DNA from: Phymorhynchus buccinoides
Lineage: Eukaryota > Mollusca > Gastropoda > Neogastropoda > Raphitomidae
Length of the DNA: 64,000 bases
Reading direction: 5' to 3'
Assembly (NCBI GenBank): GCA_017654935.2
Contig: CM065686.1
Coordinates: forward strand, 21,526,639 to 21,590,638
Numbering within the stretch: the stretch's first letter is position 1; every line of letters begins with the position of its first letter. A program made the position numbers and the translations under genes. Positions 54,101 through 63,777 of this stretch are shown in pieces. The notes beneath the pieces were generated by a model. It made no database searches and was not told the DNA's origin. It saw only the letters and a list, made by a program, of their open reading frames with translations.

Positions 54101-55487
54101 TCAAAGTAGAAAAACTATTTGGAAGGATCTTTTGGGGGGGGGGGGGGAAAAAAAGGTAGGAGAATGGGCCAATAAGTCAGAAAGATAGTACCGGTAGATG
54201 ATAGAAAGCAAAGGGAAAGGCAGAGTCACAGATAGTGGCAGATTAGGGAAGTTTCAACCACAGAACTTCCAGAAGGTGGGGGAACTATTTTTTACGAAAG
54301 ACCCCTCCCCCCCGGTATCCCCACAGGGAGAGACTCGTGGAAGGGGGCGGGGTCATCCAGCTCCCCGGTATGGAGGCACGAGGCATCCACCCACTGCCTC
54401 AGTCATGTGGAACAAAAATTTGAATGTAACTATCTTTTGAACGGTCTATCCCAGTGTCGGTTGTGTGGGAGAGGTAGAAAATTTGTCTTTAGAAACGGAA
54501 GAAATGTGATTTCATGCTCTTTGTATATTGTTCTGTTCTTGATGACCTGATAAAAGCGATTCAGTTTACCTGTATATTATGTTAACCCTTGTGCTTACAA
54601 GATGGAATCTGCGTGCATTAGCAAATGAAAAAGTTCTGAAAAATGTATCTCTATCTGTACAAATGTGGAATAGTATTCGGCGGTCTGTAATGAAATAACA
54701 ATGTCTGTTAGGATCGAATTATGTACAGATGCAACCTTGCCTTGGATACAAGGCGGCGCCTGTTTTTCAAAATGTTTTTCTCGACCCCCCCCCAAAAATT
54801 TTTTACTTAAGGGGAGAAAGGGGAAAAAAGTGTTGAATTCTCACTTTACAAGCCTGGACTAAGCTTCAAATTGAGTATGATTTTCGCTTTTTCTTCAGCT
54901 TCTAAACAGGGGCCTACAATGGCCCTGGCACCCCTGCCCTACCTGTTTTTTTGAAATTTTCTCCAGTTGCAACCACTTTGATTATGGCTCCTTGCGGGTT
55001 TTGTCACTGTTTCCTCCCTTTGTCTGTCTGTATGGCGGCTCTCTCTGTATCTCTCTCTCTCTCACTCTGTGTGTAGTGTGTGTATGTGTGCATGGTCCGA
55101 CTGTGTGTGTGTGTTTGTGTGCGTGCAGTGAATGTGTGTGTGTGCGTGTTTTGGTCTTTGTGTGTGTGTGTTTTGATGTATCTGAATGTATGCATATTGT
55201 TGTATTCTCTCATACATAATATGCATGTGTGTATCCTTTTCCTCTGACTACAGCTGCTCGTGCATGCGTGCATAATATCCTTTTGGTTTTGTTTGCATAT
55301 AGCTTATGCGTTCTCTCTCTCTCTCCTCTCCCTCTCCTTCTCTCTGGTCTCTCTCTCTGTCTCTCTCTCTCAACCTCTCTCTCTCTCTGTCTCTCTCACT
55401 AGTGGCGGGACTTGGAGCGAAATGATGGGCTCCCCAGAACACCCATATACTACATGAGCAGCAATCTGACAAAGTTGCTGCGTGGTC
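44636..55487 (+). CDS. SLC44-like: SLC44 C-terminal half, six exons
   Basis: Exons 44636-44705, 46477-46550, 47846-47916, 50803-50888, 52991-53075 and 55403-55487 (471 nt, about 157 residues). Landmarks in family order: CLMCCLWCVEKCVKYLNEHAYIM, IAMFGRNFC, AFQLLMRHIV, ILDRVVSF, SKLAITAL, AYYWF, SFVPVI, VLDMAVDTLFMCY, DLERNDG, YYMSSNLTKLL. This is the conserved CTL carboxyl half, ending near the usual C-terminus. Phases agree at every junction except the last, which is off by one base. Exons before 44636 should lie upstream on this strand but the palindrome centre intervenes. The terminal exon after 55487 was not found. No exon overlaps the minus-strand N-terminal half, so one gene split by misassembly is possible. 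Confidence 0.9.
45055..45120. repeat. (CA)n microsatellite, right arm
   Basis: Pure CA of about 45 bp after a CACGCA-rich leader. The left arm has (GT)n at 40603-40626. Confidence 0.95.
45378..45801. mobile_element. MITE with GTGACCC termini
   Basis: 424 bp bounded by gtgacccagcaccatgaaag and its inverse ctttcgtggtgctgggtcac. No ORF. Mirror copy in the left arm around 39935-40345. Confidence 0.85.
45948..46338. mobile_element. TTATAAGAC MITE, enlarged by a nested hairpin
   Basis: Outer ends cagtggaacctcccttgtaa and acaaaggggattccactg. The inner block 46025-46245 has its own inverted ends (aaagagccccccgatcacgt and gcgtcacggggtcttt). Confidence 0.82.
46477..46550 (+). CDS. SLC44 exon: IAMFGRNFC...LLMRHIV
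   Basis: 74 bp. Acceptor tttttggggcag, donor GTGCA|gtaagt. Family equivalent is IAIYGxNFCxSAxxAFxLLMRNI. Phase 0 in, phase 2 out (CA+G gives Gln). Confidence 0.95.
46985..47290. repeat. (TATGG)n-type pentanucleotide array, right arm
   Basis: Alternating tatggtatgg and tatgatatggc units, interrupted near 47165-47190. It lies in the intron between the exons at 46477 and 47846. Confidence 0.95.
47640..47800 (-). repeat. Dispersed repeat (family of 15240-15480)
   Basis: Reverse-oriented copy just upstream of the exon at 47846. It contains cggagtgtggctgcctatgt, cacacgtaatgatctcaccc and ggctccggctgttgagatga. Confidence 0.65.
47846..47916 (+). CDS. SLC44 exon: ILDRVVSFMILISKL
   Basis: 71 bp. Acceptor tttgaactgtag, donor TACAG|gtatgt. 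Family equivalent is VLDKVTDFLLFLGKLL, a membrane helix. Phase 2 in, phase 1 out. Confidence 0.93.
47955..48205. repeat. (GT)n-rich stretch after the 47846-47916 exon
   Basis: Several GT runs separated by short unique pieces. Confidence 0.9.
48224..49201. mobile_element. Longer GTGACCC-ended element with an open frame
   Basis: About 978 bp. Ends gtgacccgatttcacgaacc and ccactttgtggtgatgggtcac, flanked by attt on both sides. It contains an 89-codon plus-strand frame (48705-48971) with an acidic run (DSDDENETDRDDD). The acidic region recalls transposase N-termini, but no transposase catalytic domain is present. Damaged left-arm mirror at about 36640-37615. Confidence 0.7.
49780..50260. repeat. 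Dispersed repeat with tgaccttgacctttgac motifs
   Basis: Repeated sub-blocks with accttgacctttgac, catgttggtgcattagctta, cttttagcc and cctggcagatacattcccc. Similar runs are common in intergenic DNA of marine invertebrates, from general knowledge. The left-arm mirror is about 35690-36040. Confidence 0.6.
50803..50888 (+). CDS. SLC44 exon: AYYWFDKREF...SFVPVI
   Basis: 86 bp. Acceptor tctctctgtgctttgcag, donor ATA|gtacgt. Corresponds to the last extracellular loop and the start of the next helix (xxNYYWVPI in vertebrates). Phase 1 in, phase 0 out. Confidence 0.92.
51048..51232. mobile_element. MITE with ccgtattttttggactataa ends, right arm
   Basis: 185 bp. taccgtattttttggactat at the left and agtctgaaaaatacggta at the right; subterminal aaggcg and gcgcctta motifs. 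No ORF. Confidence 0.8.
51960..52095 (+). repeat. Copy related to the retroposed fragment at 112-209
   Basis: gtggctgcgaattgggatac, ggaatgaacggcgtgggg and acaacgccactctatggccc match that fragment with a few changes, followed by gcaaaaaacacac. It extends further 5' than the first copy. Confidence 0.7.
52991..53075 (+). CDS. SLC44 exon: last membrane helix
   Basis: 85 bp. Acceptor gtgtgtttttag, donor TATT|gtgagt. Translation ILTFGALFAASVIFNVLDM then AVDTLFMCY. Family: VxxSYxIAxGFFxVxxMCVDTLFLCF. Phase 0 in, phase 1 out, which does not fit the next exon by one base. Confidence 0.93.
53100..53570 (+). repeat. 47-bp tandem repeat, about ten copies
   Basis: Unit tagcattatgttatgtgtat + gtttattgcaaagtagacct + ctttt. 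It starts 25 bp after the splice donor at 53075. One copy has a poly-T insertion (53219-53243). The array ends at the outer limit of the palindrome. Confidence 0.95.
53580..53870. repeat. (CT)n-rich low complexity
   Basis: CT repeats interrupted by cacctcagt phrases recurring at 20-60-bp intervals. Confidence 0.95.
53965..54405 (-). repeat. R1 copy, reverse orientation
   Basis: Starts with TTCTTC (inverse tail) and ends with the GC-rich catggaggcacgaggcatcc block. Lies in the intron before the last recognised SLC44 exon. Poly-G run at 54134-54147. Confidence 0.85.
54410..55010. other. No gene; intronic sequence
   Basis: No element recognised apart from a short poly-C (54786-54793). Confidence 0.45.
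55300..55400. repeat. (CT)n tract serving as a polypyrimidine tract
   Basis: CT-rich from 55311 to the acceptor AG at 55401-55402. Confidence 0.9.
55403..55487 (+). CDS. SLC44 exon: DLERNDG cytosolic tail
   Basis: 85 bp. Acceptor ctctctctcactag built from a (CT)n tract, donor GGTC|gtaagt. Translation WRDLERNDGLPRTPIYYMSS then NLTKLLRG. Family: LEDLERNDGxxxRPYxMSxxLxKLL. Entry phase must be 0, or 2 with the T dropped. Confidence 0.93.
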
Positions 55488-56034
55488 GTAAGTGCTCTGT
55501 TACTGTCGTACCTCTATGTCCAAGGCCTCGTACAAAGTTCATGCGGAAATCCCATGTTCAATCCGTAAATAAGTATATATAAAAAAAGGAAGGGTAAAAA
55601 TTTACGGATTAGGGGAAATAAGGACATGTGCGTAAATCTTTTCCCTTAGAACTTTCTTGTACTTATTTATGGATTGCGCACGGGTTTCCGCACGGAATCT
55701 CTGCGTGTATGTGTACACATACCCTTACATTGTTTGGTCTCAATGCATCTGCCTTTCTCTCTCTCATCTCTCTTCTCTTCTCTCTCTCTCCTTCTCTCCT
55801 CTCTCTCTTTTGTGCTCTGTCTCTGTCTCTCTGTCTCTCTTGGTTGGCTAAATGATCTTTGATAGTGTAGGTCACTTGATATTTAAATTGATTAAAAAAA
55901 ATATGTGATGCTTATAGTGTGTGAATGAGATATTGATTGTTTGATCGGTTTTGATTTTTACATTTGCCAGTGTTGGATTTCCCCCTTCCCTCGAGATGTA
56001 TTGTGGCCCATGGCCAATGTACATTAAAACATTT

Positions 56035-56414
56035 CAGTGTTCCAACCCCCTCTTCGCCTCTTCTCCTCTCTCTGGCTCTCTCTCTCTCTCTCGTCTTTCT
56101 CTCTCTCTCACTCTCCTTTACTCTCTGTCTGTTTCTCTCTTTGTCTCTCTCTCTCTCTCTGTTTTTTTCTGTCTGTCCCTCTCTCTCTCTCTCTGTCAGT
56201 CTCTCTATCCTTTCTCTCTCCTCTCTCTTTCTCTCTCTTTCTCTCTCTATCTCTCCTCGTTGTCTATATGTCTCTGCCTTTTTCTTTCACCCACCTCACT
56301 CCTCTCTCTCTCTCCTCTCTCTCCTCTCTCTCTCTCTTCTCTTCCTCTTTCTCATTCTTTCTTTCTTTGTCTTCATGTCTCTGTCTTTTTAATATTCACC
56401 TCTCCCTTCTCCTC

Positions 56415-56467
<53 letters not shown>

Positions 56468-56674
56468 TCTCTCTGTTCTCTCTTTCGGCTTCATGTCTCT
56501 GTCCTTTTTTCTTTCACTCACCTCTCTCTCTCTCTCTCTCGTCTCTCTCTCATCCTCGGTCTCTCTCTCTGCTCTCTCTTTCTCTTTTTCTCTCTTTGTC
56601 TCCATGTCTGCATGTCTTTCTTCTTCTTTCTCACCTTCACCTCTCTCTCTCTCCCTCTCTCTCTCTCTCACTAG

Positions 56675-56706
<32 letters not shown>

Positions 56707-56771
56707 GCCTCTGTTCTCCTCTTGTCTTCTCATGTCTTTCTTTGTCTCTCTCTTTCTCTCTTCTCTCTTTC

Positions 56772-56822
<51 letters not shown>

Positions 56823-57047
56823 CTTTCTCTGTTTTTCTCTTTCTCCATGTCTCTGTCTTCTTTTCGTTCACCTCACCTCTCTCTCTCTCTCTCTCTCTCC
56901 ATCTCTCCTCTCTCTCTCCTATCTCTTTCTCTGTTTCTCTCTTTGTCTCCATGTCTGTCTGTCTTCTTTCTTTCACCTAACCTCTTCTCATCTCTTGTTC
57001 TCTCTCTCTCTCTTTCCCTCTCTCTCTCTCTCTCGCCTCCTCTGCGT

Positions 57048-57082
<35 letters not shown>

Positions 57083-57115
57083 CGCTCTCTTTTTGTCTAT
57101 TCATGTCTCTGTCTT
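56035..57115. repeat. (CT)n low-complexity block, over 1 kb
   Basis: CT tracts broken by recurring phrases (ctttttctttcacc, catgtctctgtc, cctctctttgtctcc), suggesting a higher-order repeat of roughly 120-160 bp. The long Leu/Ser open frames here are artefacts. A short GA stretch follows (57150-57300). Confidence 0.95.
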
Positions 57116-57639
57116 TGTTGGGGCATACAAACACTACAAAGGATAGGATTCGAGAGAGAGATAGAGAGGAGAAAGAGAGAGAGAGAGATGAGAGAGAGAG
57201 GAGGGGGAGGAGAGGGGGAAGGGAAGGGAGTCTCATGATGTCTCTGAAAAGAAAATAGAGAGAGAAGAAGAGAGTAAGAGAGAGAGAGAGAAGAGAGAAT
57301 ATTCGAAGAGACGAGACAGTATGATAGACGTGTATATAAGATCTCTCTCTGGGTAGGAAGGTCTCTCTCTCTGTCTGTCTTTCTTTCTTCAATAACTCCT
57401 CTCTCATCTTTCTTTATCTCTTTCTCTCAAGTAAGTTGAATTTTCTCTATGCATTGCAAAACCATAGAATAAAGAAAACTCGTGGTCTTGTTGTGGTTGA
57501 AATATTTGCCAGTTATGTTTTACGCTTTGTGATGCATGCCTTGTATGAGTTATTAAGTTTTGTTCGTGGATTTCAAAGCGGGACAACCTACTGAGATGGT
57601 ATCCAAATTAAAAATAAAAATAGTATGAAAGAGAAATCC

Positions 57640-58870
57640 AGTGAATACCTGTCCGGATTCAGCTCAGTAGTTTGGCCCTCTCGAGTGCATGTCTTTAGTT
57701 TTTTTTAATTAATTTCAGTAACATTATTATTTTCTTTCATTTACCTAAGATTTTTAAACTATTTCTGGTATTAACTTTAGTGCCGGTTAGCTTTTTATGG
57801 TGGATTTTCGTATTGGTGCAGTCTACAACAGTGATTCAGGAACATTCAAATTTCTATTTTTATTCACATCTCGGCTCTATCTCAGTATATTGTATATGGA
57901 TTATTGTTCAGCCGCCGTTACGTGACATGGGGCGAAAGCTAAAGTATTACGCTCGACGGTAAACTGACTTCCAAATCTCAGTGTTGCAAGCTATCAGTAG
58001 CTTGAGCTTCTGTAGCGCTACTCTCCTGAAGTGAATGAGAAGTTTAGATGCTTTGAAATGCGAATCTTTGCTTTTGATAAAACTTTTTTCTGTTGTACAA
58101 TGTCTTTATTGTTGAACCCCTTCAGTAACACGAGAACCAGTTAACGTTAACTTTGGTTTCTGTTCCGTGTTCATTTTTTTTTTTTTAATTAGATAATTGT
58201 ACTGATTTACTAAAAAATTCCTCCCAATGGGGGAGGGACAGTGCTTATGCAAAGACAGCTGTTTCCGCCCTATGAATGGTCTCTCAGTTTGCTATGATCA
58301 CCTGCATTTGACTGTTTTGTTCGTGAGTTCCCATTACAGAACATTGGACACGAAAAGTTTTTCAGCTAAACTATTGCTGCATTTTCAATCATCTTAGACT
58401 TTTAAAAAAATAGAAGTCCTTCAGAGTATGGGTACGGATCGTCACTATTCGCTGATATTTTATCTTTCATGCTATTGTTTTAATCCGTATTTGTATAGTC
58501 ATCTTATCTAGTTTGCCCTAGATCTAGTCATGTCTATTGGGTTTTGACATCATACGCTTCACATTAGCATGTAGTTCACACCCATGCGTGTCGTATTCGT
58601 ACTTCTTAATCTTATTTTTTCTTTACGTGTGTGTTCTCGTTTGTATGGATCTTTCGTCATTGATTTTATTTTTACTATTTCTGGTTTAACTTTGTGCTTT
58701 TTGCTATCATCTCAGTATTTGGCCCTCTCTAGTCATGTCTATTAGGTTTTGGAAATTTAAATTTCAGAACTAGATATTTTGTTCTTTTAATATGTTTATT
58801 TGATTATTTTACTATTTCTGGTGTAACTTTGTCTGGTCCTCGGTCTTGCTTTTATTGTGTATTTTTCGAT
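57640..58870. repeat. Partly tandem repeat with diverged blocks
   Basis: The phrase agtatttggccctctctagt...catgtctattaggttttg and actatttctggtgtaactttg recur at about 57665-57790, 58510-58700 and 58715-58830. The first block is joined to the non-U2 part of the 7952 repeat (57820-57975). Confidence 0.6.
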
Positions 58871-59056
58871 TTGTGCAAGAACATTCTCTTGTAGTAATGT
58901 CTTCTGCTCTGTGGCATCCCTGGACAGTCAAATTGCGGCCGTCATGCAAACTGATGACGATCACTAGGTCGAACAGCTGTCCTTTGCATAGGCACTGTCC
59001 CTCCCCTCCCCCTTGGGAGAAAAAGTAATCAGCACAATTTATATAATTTTTTTTAA
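58173..59056. mobile_element. Element with long terminal inverted repeats, about 880 bp
   Basis: The left end (tttaattagataattgtact...cccaatgggggagggacagtgcttatgcaaagacagctgtt, about 80 bp) is inverted at the right end (aacagctgtcctttgcatag...ccccttgggag...aatttatataatttttttt). The interior includes part of the repeat above. No ORF. Confidence 0.75.
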
Positions 59057-59059
59057 CAT

Positions 59060-60080
59060 TTTTTAAACAACGGTCGGACATTCCTCAATGTTAAAGGATT
59101 GTTAACTGGTTTTGGTTTCTGATGTTGCACAAATTACAGGACAGGTGGACCAGGAAGTTTTATCAAATACACACTATATAATATATATAGGTCTCATGTG
59201 TCTGTTTCTCTTTTGAACTGTCTTTCTAACAATTAACTGCCCAATGTGCATGCAAGTGAGGTTTGGGCAAAGATGCTTGCCACATGCAAACCGTTTTCTA
59301 CAGGCAGAATGGGGTCACGAAAGTCTACAATGGTGCTAGCAAGAGATTATTTCAGCTCTTGTGTTTGACACAGTACAATCACCCTGGTTACGAAAGAAAC
59401 CAACCACACTGACTTACTGTTACTAAACATACCAACAGACAACGAACTATGACACGTTTGATGAGATCTTAAAGAAACCCACAGGAGTAATGAATGCACT
59501 TAAACGGTGAAAACTACAAACAGGCGAAACGAGAAGAAAACTGACCAATCTTTGTTTCCAACATCCCACTTCCCCCCTGGCTACCCAAGTAACAGATGAT
59601 CTGTAGAGAGTGGTCCGTACAGATATATGATGGAGTGCGTGAGTTCGCAGAGGAGAGACTACTCAGATGTTAACGAGCGAACAAGAAACGTAATCAAGAT
59701 CATGGAAACGTGACAAATATGTTTGTCAATTTGTCTATCTGTTAGTCCTCAACGCCTGATCAATTGAATGTCCTTGCATTAGACAAAATTCTTCCCACAT
59801 CCCGTTGTCCTTTGACCGTGCCAAGTAATCATTGAAGACGAGATGGCCTGAAGGATGTCTAGGCGTTTGCGATTGAAGGAACTCTTTTTTGACGCCCAGA
59901 AGCCCGGCTGCAGTGCTGCCCCCTGCGTTTAACACCAAGCAACACCCGGTTCTAAACCTTCAGGCTACTGTTCCAAAGTCGGTCCTTGGAGATAAAGCCC
60001 ATGGAACTTGCCTATTGCAACACCCTCCAAAAACCAAGCTTGAGACGTAACGAATGTCCAAAGGTATCATGACTAATATG
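59060..60080. other. No gene recognised
   Basis: Moderate GC, no splice-supported exon. The right end may already belong to the Penelope-like element. Confidence 0.45.
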
Positions 60081-60084
60081 CTTC

Positions 60085-62110
60085 CGCGCACTCACGCCAA
60101 GTCCCTGCGCACGCTGAAAAAACAGTGGTGCTGGACATAACTGTCGGATCGTCTACGGCAGACAAGGTGGGGCAGTGGTTGTACAGGAATTGTGCTGAGT
60201 AACATCAGAGAAGCAAAAGACAACTTCAACAATCCTGTCACTACAGAAAGTGGACAAAGTACCCAACGTTCCAAACGCAAAGAAAGCTAATGCCCTTCGT
60301 CCAAGACCTCTTCGATACGCATACTACATCGATGACAACACGCGCAAATGGGCTCTCATTCGGACCCAGCTAGCCCAATGGTCATCGATCCGTCCACATG
60401 GCTCCCTGCATAAAAGTGACATAAACTCTCCACATTCCCCAGGTCCGCCCCATATCTTCCGGGTGAATGGGCCCGACGAACGGAGGAAACTCTCAACAGC
60501 TATTGACTCTTTTCCTCCAGGACCATAGTTACCACATTGCAAGCTGGACCGAATGACACGACCCATTTCTTGCGGACTCTGGAAGATTGGAAATCAGGCA
60601 GTACCGGTCCGTTGGGACAAAGGTTTACGTTGGTGATAATTGATGTCACCAGCCTGTACACCCTAACCGTCTCCCCATGGCCGACCTGGAGTCTGCCCTT
60701 CGCCACTTTTCTCTCCATAACTCTGACCAACTGTTCCCAAGCTCACCCTACCACCCACCAGATTGAAAATTATCATTGATATTGATGGTGGAATTGCGTT
60801 CTGTCGTCCAATCGTTTTTCACATTTGGGGAGCTGTATCCACAGATTCCATGGGAGCGCCATGGGCACTCCAGTCGCCCCCTGCTGGCCATTTGTTCATG
60901 GGGTTTGGCTGGAGTCCCAGATTCTTGACCCGCATCCCGTGCCTGTCTCGAGGAATTTGGCGTCCGTTTTATTGATGAAACATTTTCCTCCTCATGGCAG
61001 GCCGGAGCAAGAACTACAGCAGTTCCTTGACTTTCTTAACACTTCCACCCAACAATAAAATTCACCTCATCTTCCTCAACTGACCGAATCCCTATCCTTG
61101 ATGACTCCGTGTCGTACTTCAAAACGGATTTCCTCTGTACGGACGTATACCAAAAACCCACAGACGCCCATAAATACCTCTCAACTCGCCCGCTCCTGCC
61201 ACCCGAACCATGTACACAAAAACATTCCATACAGCGCGTTTTTTAACGCATTCGTGTCGGATAGCTCCACCACATGAAACTTTCAATGGAAGGGGCATGT
61301 ACAGATAGCTACACTTCAGGGAGAGGGATACTCTGAACTATGCGCTGCAGACGGCCGCAGATCATGCAGAAACACCACACGCAGACTAAACCCTCACTAC
61401 AATCAAAAAATCACCAACACGCCGGCCACCCTTGGTGTCCCCACCACCTGGCAACTCCCCCACTGCGCCGGATTGGCTGTGTGGGAGTTAGCAACTCACC
61501 GCGTCCTCCTTTGTCCATCACGCTGAGGCCAGGGCGAAGTACCTTGGCCCCCCCCATCACGGGCCAAACGCTGCACCAAATCCGTGAGGGATCATTCTTA
61601 TGTGTGACCCGTCATCCCTGCCCAGTCCACCTGTACCCTGAATGCTGGTGCGTGGAGGTTGCAATCGGGGCAAATGATATTATATGCAAGTGATAGCTAA
61701 CCTCCACAGACCGTCACATTCAAACGTCAGAAGACGGGGGAGGACCTTCAGCATCAGGCAGCAGGCTGGAGCGATGTATTTCAGAATGTGTGTACCTTCT
61801 CTACTGTAGTTCGCGGCATGTAGACTTACCCCAACACACTATACATAGGAGCGACAAAAAACCACTCCTCCGCACTCGCTTCTCACCAGGCACGATCAAA
61901 CACTCACAAGAACAAGGCAGGCTCACGTAACACACACTTCATCAATCAATCACCACTCCATAAACCTGAGGCGTCGCAGTGGAGAGGTACATACTACAAC
62001 AGTGGAGGCCCTTCCTTAGAGGTAGACCTTTTGGATTAGAAGTTGGGGACCTTATTGTCCGTCGGGGCTGGAACACCCTGGAATGACATTGGGATACATG
62101 TTGGCTGAGC
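60085..62110 (+). pseudogene. Penelope-like element, decayed RT and GIY-YIG region
   Basis: Several frames in order: HKLSTFPRSAP (where LPKxHKxxxPGRPIVS is expected), NDTTHFLRTLEDW, VIIDVTSLYT, IHRFHGSAMGTPVAPCWPF (RT block MGTPxAPxxANLF), FLDFLNTSTQQ, KTDFLCTDVYQKPTDAHKYL and LPPEPCTQKHSIQ. Near 61800-61960 follow YLLYCSSRH and LRTRFSPGTIKHSQ pieces fitting the GIY-YIG endonuclease and its linker. PLEs are retroelements with a telomerase-related RT. This copy is frameshifted and has lost catalytic residues, so it is inactive. Residues were read across frames and no restored protein is implied. Confidence 0.85.
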
Positions 62111-62141
62111 CATCGTCCCAGCCTTTTGTTTCTTTCCATGA

Positions 62142-62220
62142 CTGGCACTCCCCTTCTCCCCCCCCCGGACCCCCCCCCACCCCCACAACACCCCCCACAC
62201 CCACACACCCCACCTCACTT
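62142..62220. repeat. C/A-rich low-complexity block
   Basis: Runs of C (about 62158-62190) in cacacccc context at the 3' side of the Penelope-like element. Confidence 0.85.
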
Positions 62221-62589
62221 GTGTTCGGCGTTGACATTGTAGCGAGAATATAACGATTTACGGGTGTGTTTTGTTTACTATTTTCTTTTAGTAGGCACCA
62301 GTTGTAGAGCATTTCCGATCCTGTAGTGGGTTTTCATGTCATAATGTTTTCATTGATACCTCTTGAACTAAATAGTGTCCATTAGTTTGCACTTCAGTGA
62401 AGCGTGTTGTTTGGTTTTTCTGTTTGTTTGCTTGTGTCTTCTCTTTTCTCCCCACCACTTTTACAATTCTGAGTTCTTGTCAAAAAATGACTCTTTTCTT
62501 TTTTTATGTGAGTAGTTTTCAATGTAGTTAATTTCTCTACCTGTTTATTTTGAGACCAATGTATTGTACATTTGAGAGAATAAAGTCCC

Positions 62590-62627
62590 CCGAGGAAGAC
62601 GAGACCAATCTCGTCGAAATATTGGGA
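62590..62627 (+). ncRNA. Hammerhead-ribozyme-like motif
   Basis: C-CGAGGA, then a perfect 7-bp stem (gacgaga/tctcgtc) with a ccaa loop, then GAAA. This is the hammerhead core order (CUGANGA, stem II, GAAA), except that the invariant U4 is C. Hammerhead motifs of this form are known in Penelope-like elements. Stem III and the cleavage site are not evident, so activity is doubtful. Confidence 0.55.
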
Positions 62628-62629
62628 AA

Positions 62630-63650
62630 GAAGAAAAACTGAACTTGTTTGCCTCTGTGTCTTTCTGTTCTGTATATATATTATTACTATATATTATATA
62701 TATATATATATCATCACATCTTTTCAGAAACACAATCTAAACGTATAAATAGTTAAGTAAAATTGAATTTGTTTTCTTTAGGTTCACAAAACATACATTG
62801 ATACCAAATTTTTCTTATGATGTAAGCAATTATATTCGATTATCATAAGAGGTAATGTTTTAATGGTGTGTTTATGTTTTTTCTTACTTAAAATTTTTTG
62901 ATATCGTTTATATATTATATTTTTGATATTTTTATGTAAGCGCATACCTTTTTTTAGCAGGTAGTTCCAGCAATCACACCCCTGGACCAACTAGGGCCAC
63001 GGACGTCGCTCCCGGTACAAGTCATGGGTGGAATCATGGCGGCTATCCCCGCTGCGTGTTTGGGAGAAACGCAATGACTCGACACCTCCCAAGTGCCCCG
63101 CCCTCACGGTGCGATGACTTGCTGTTTTGGTGTGACTCTTCTATCGAACCTACGCCTTGATGTGGATAATCTCAGCCAGGCACTATATGTTTGGCATGGC
63201 ACTCGCCATTTGTCTCTCCACAGGCACAAATGAGCACCTCCCATTTGTCTGCTCATCCCAGTACTACTGAAGTCATCTTTCGTCCTATTTGGTCTTCTCA
63301 GTCAGACCCTGATATGGGTTTCCTCCTGCCTAGGTTTGTTTCTTCTCTCTCACAGTCTTGCATCCTATGTAGCCGACGTTTCGCGGTACAATGGTCTAGC
63401 CGCTCCTCAGAATAATCCTGTTTTTTCGAACAGACTACCAGCACCAGACTACTGGTCTCTAAGGCAACTGTGATGAAAGGACGTAAAACCTACTATAAAC
63501 AACGACCTGTTTTTTTTTGTTGTTTTTTGGTTTTTTCTTTCCTACCTGTCTGAGAAATATGGTCCGTTTAAAGAAAATACAGCTTTATTTTTGTTGTTGT
63601 TGTTGAAAATTCGGTAGACTTGCAGTTTTAATATTACTGCCCAAATTCAC
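62630..63650. other. No gene recognised
   Basis: (TA)n stretch at 62675-62715, then AT-rich, then a moderate-GC block (62960-63420) with a 74-codon frame lacking support. Confidence 0.45.
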
Positions 63651-63655
63651 ATCAG

Positions 63656-63777
63656 GTATCGGAATTGTCAGAGGATTTGCAACTTCGAGGCATTGACATT
63701 GGCTGGTAAAGGCTTCGATTGGGTGGAAGATGTTTTAGGCATTGCTTCTTATATATTCTTCACTGTCAATAACTTTG
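63656..63777 (+). CDS. Unassigned exon candidate
   Basis: 122 bp, open in one frame between a good acceptor (aattcacatcag) and donor (TTTG|gtaagt). Translation YRNCQRICNFEALTLAGKGF then DWVEDVLGIASYIFFTVNNF. It has two cysteines close together and an amphipathic or membrane-like end. Phase 2 in and phase 1 out, so it is not the expected continuation of the SLC44 exon at 55487, which needs phase 1 in. Family not recognised. Confidence 0.5.

Noticed and set aside
55951..57258. 435-codon Leu/Ser-rich frame
   Set aside because: Pure consequence of the CT-rich block; no other coding sign.
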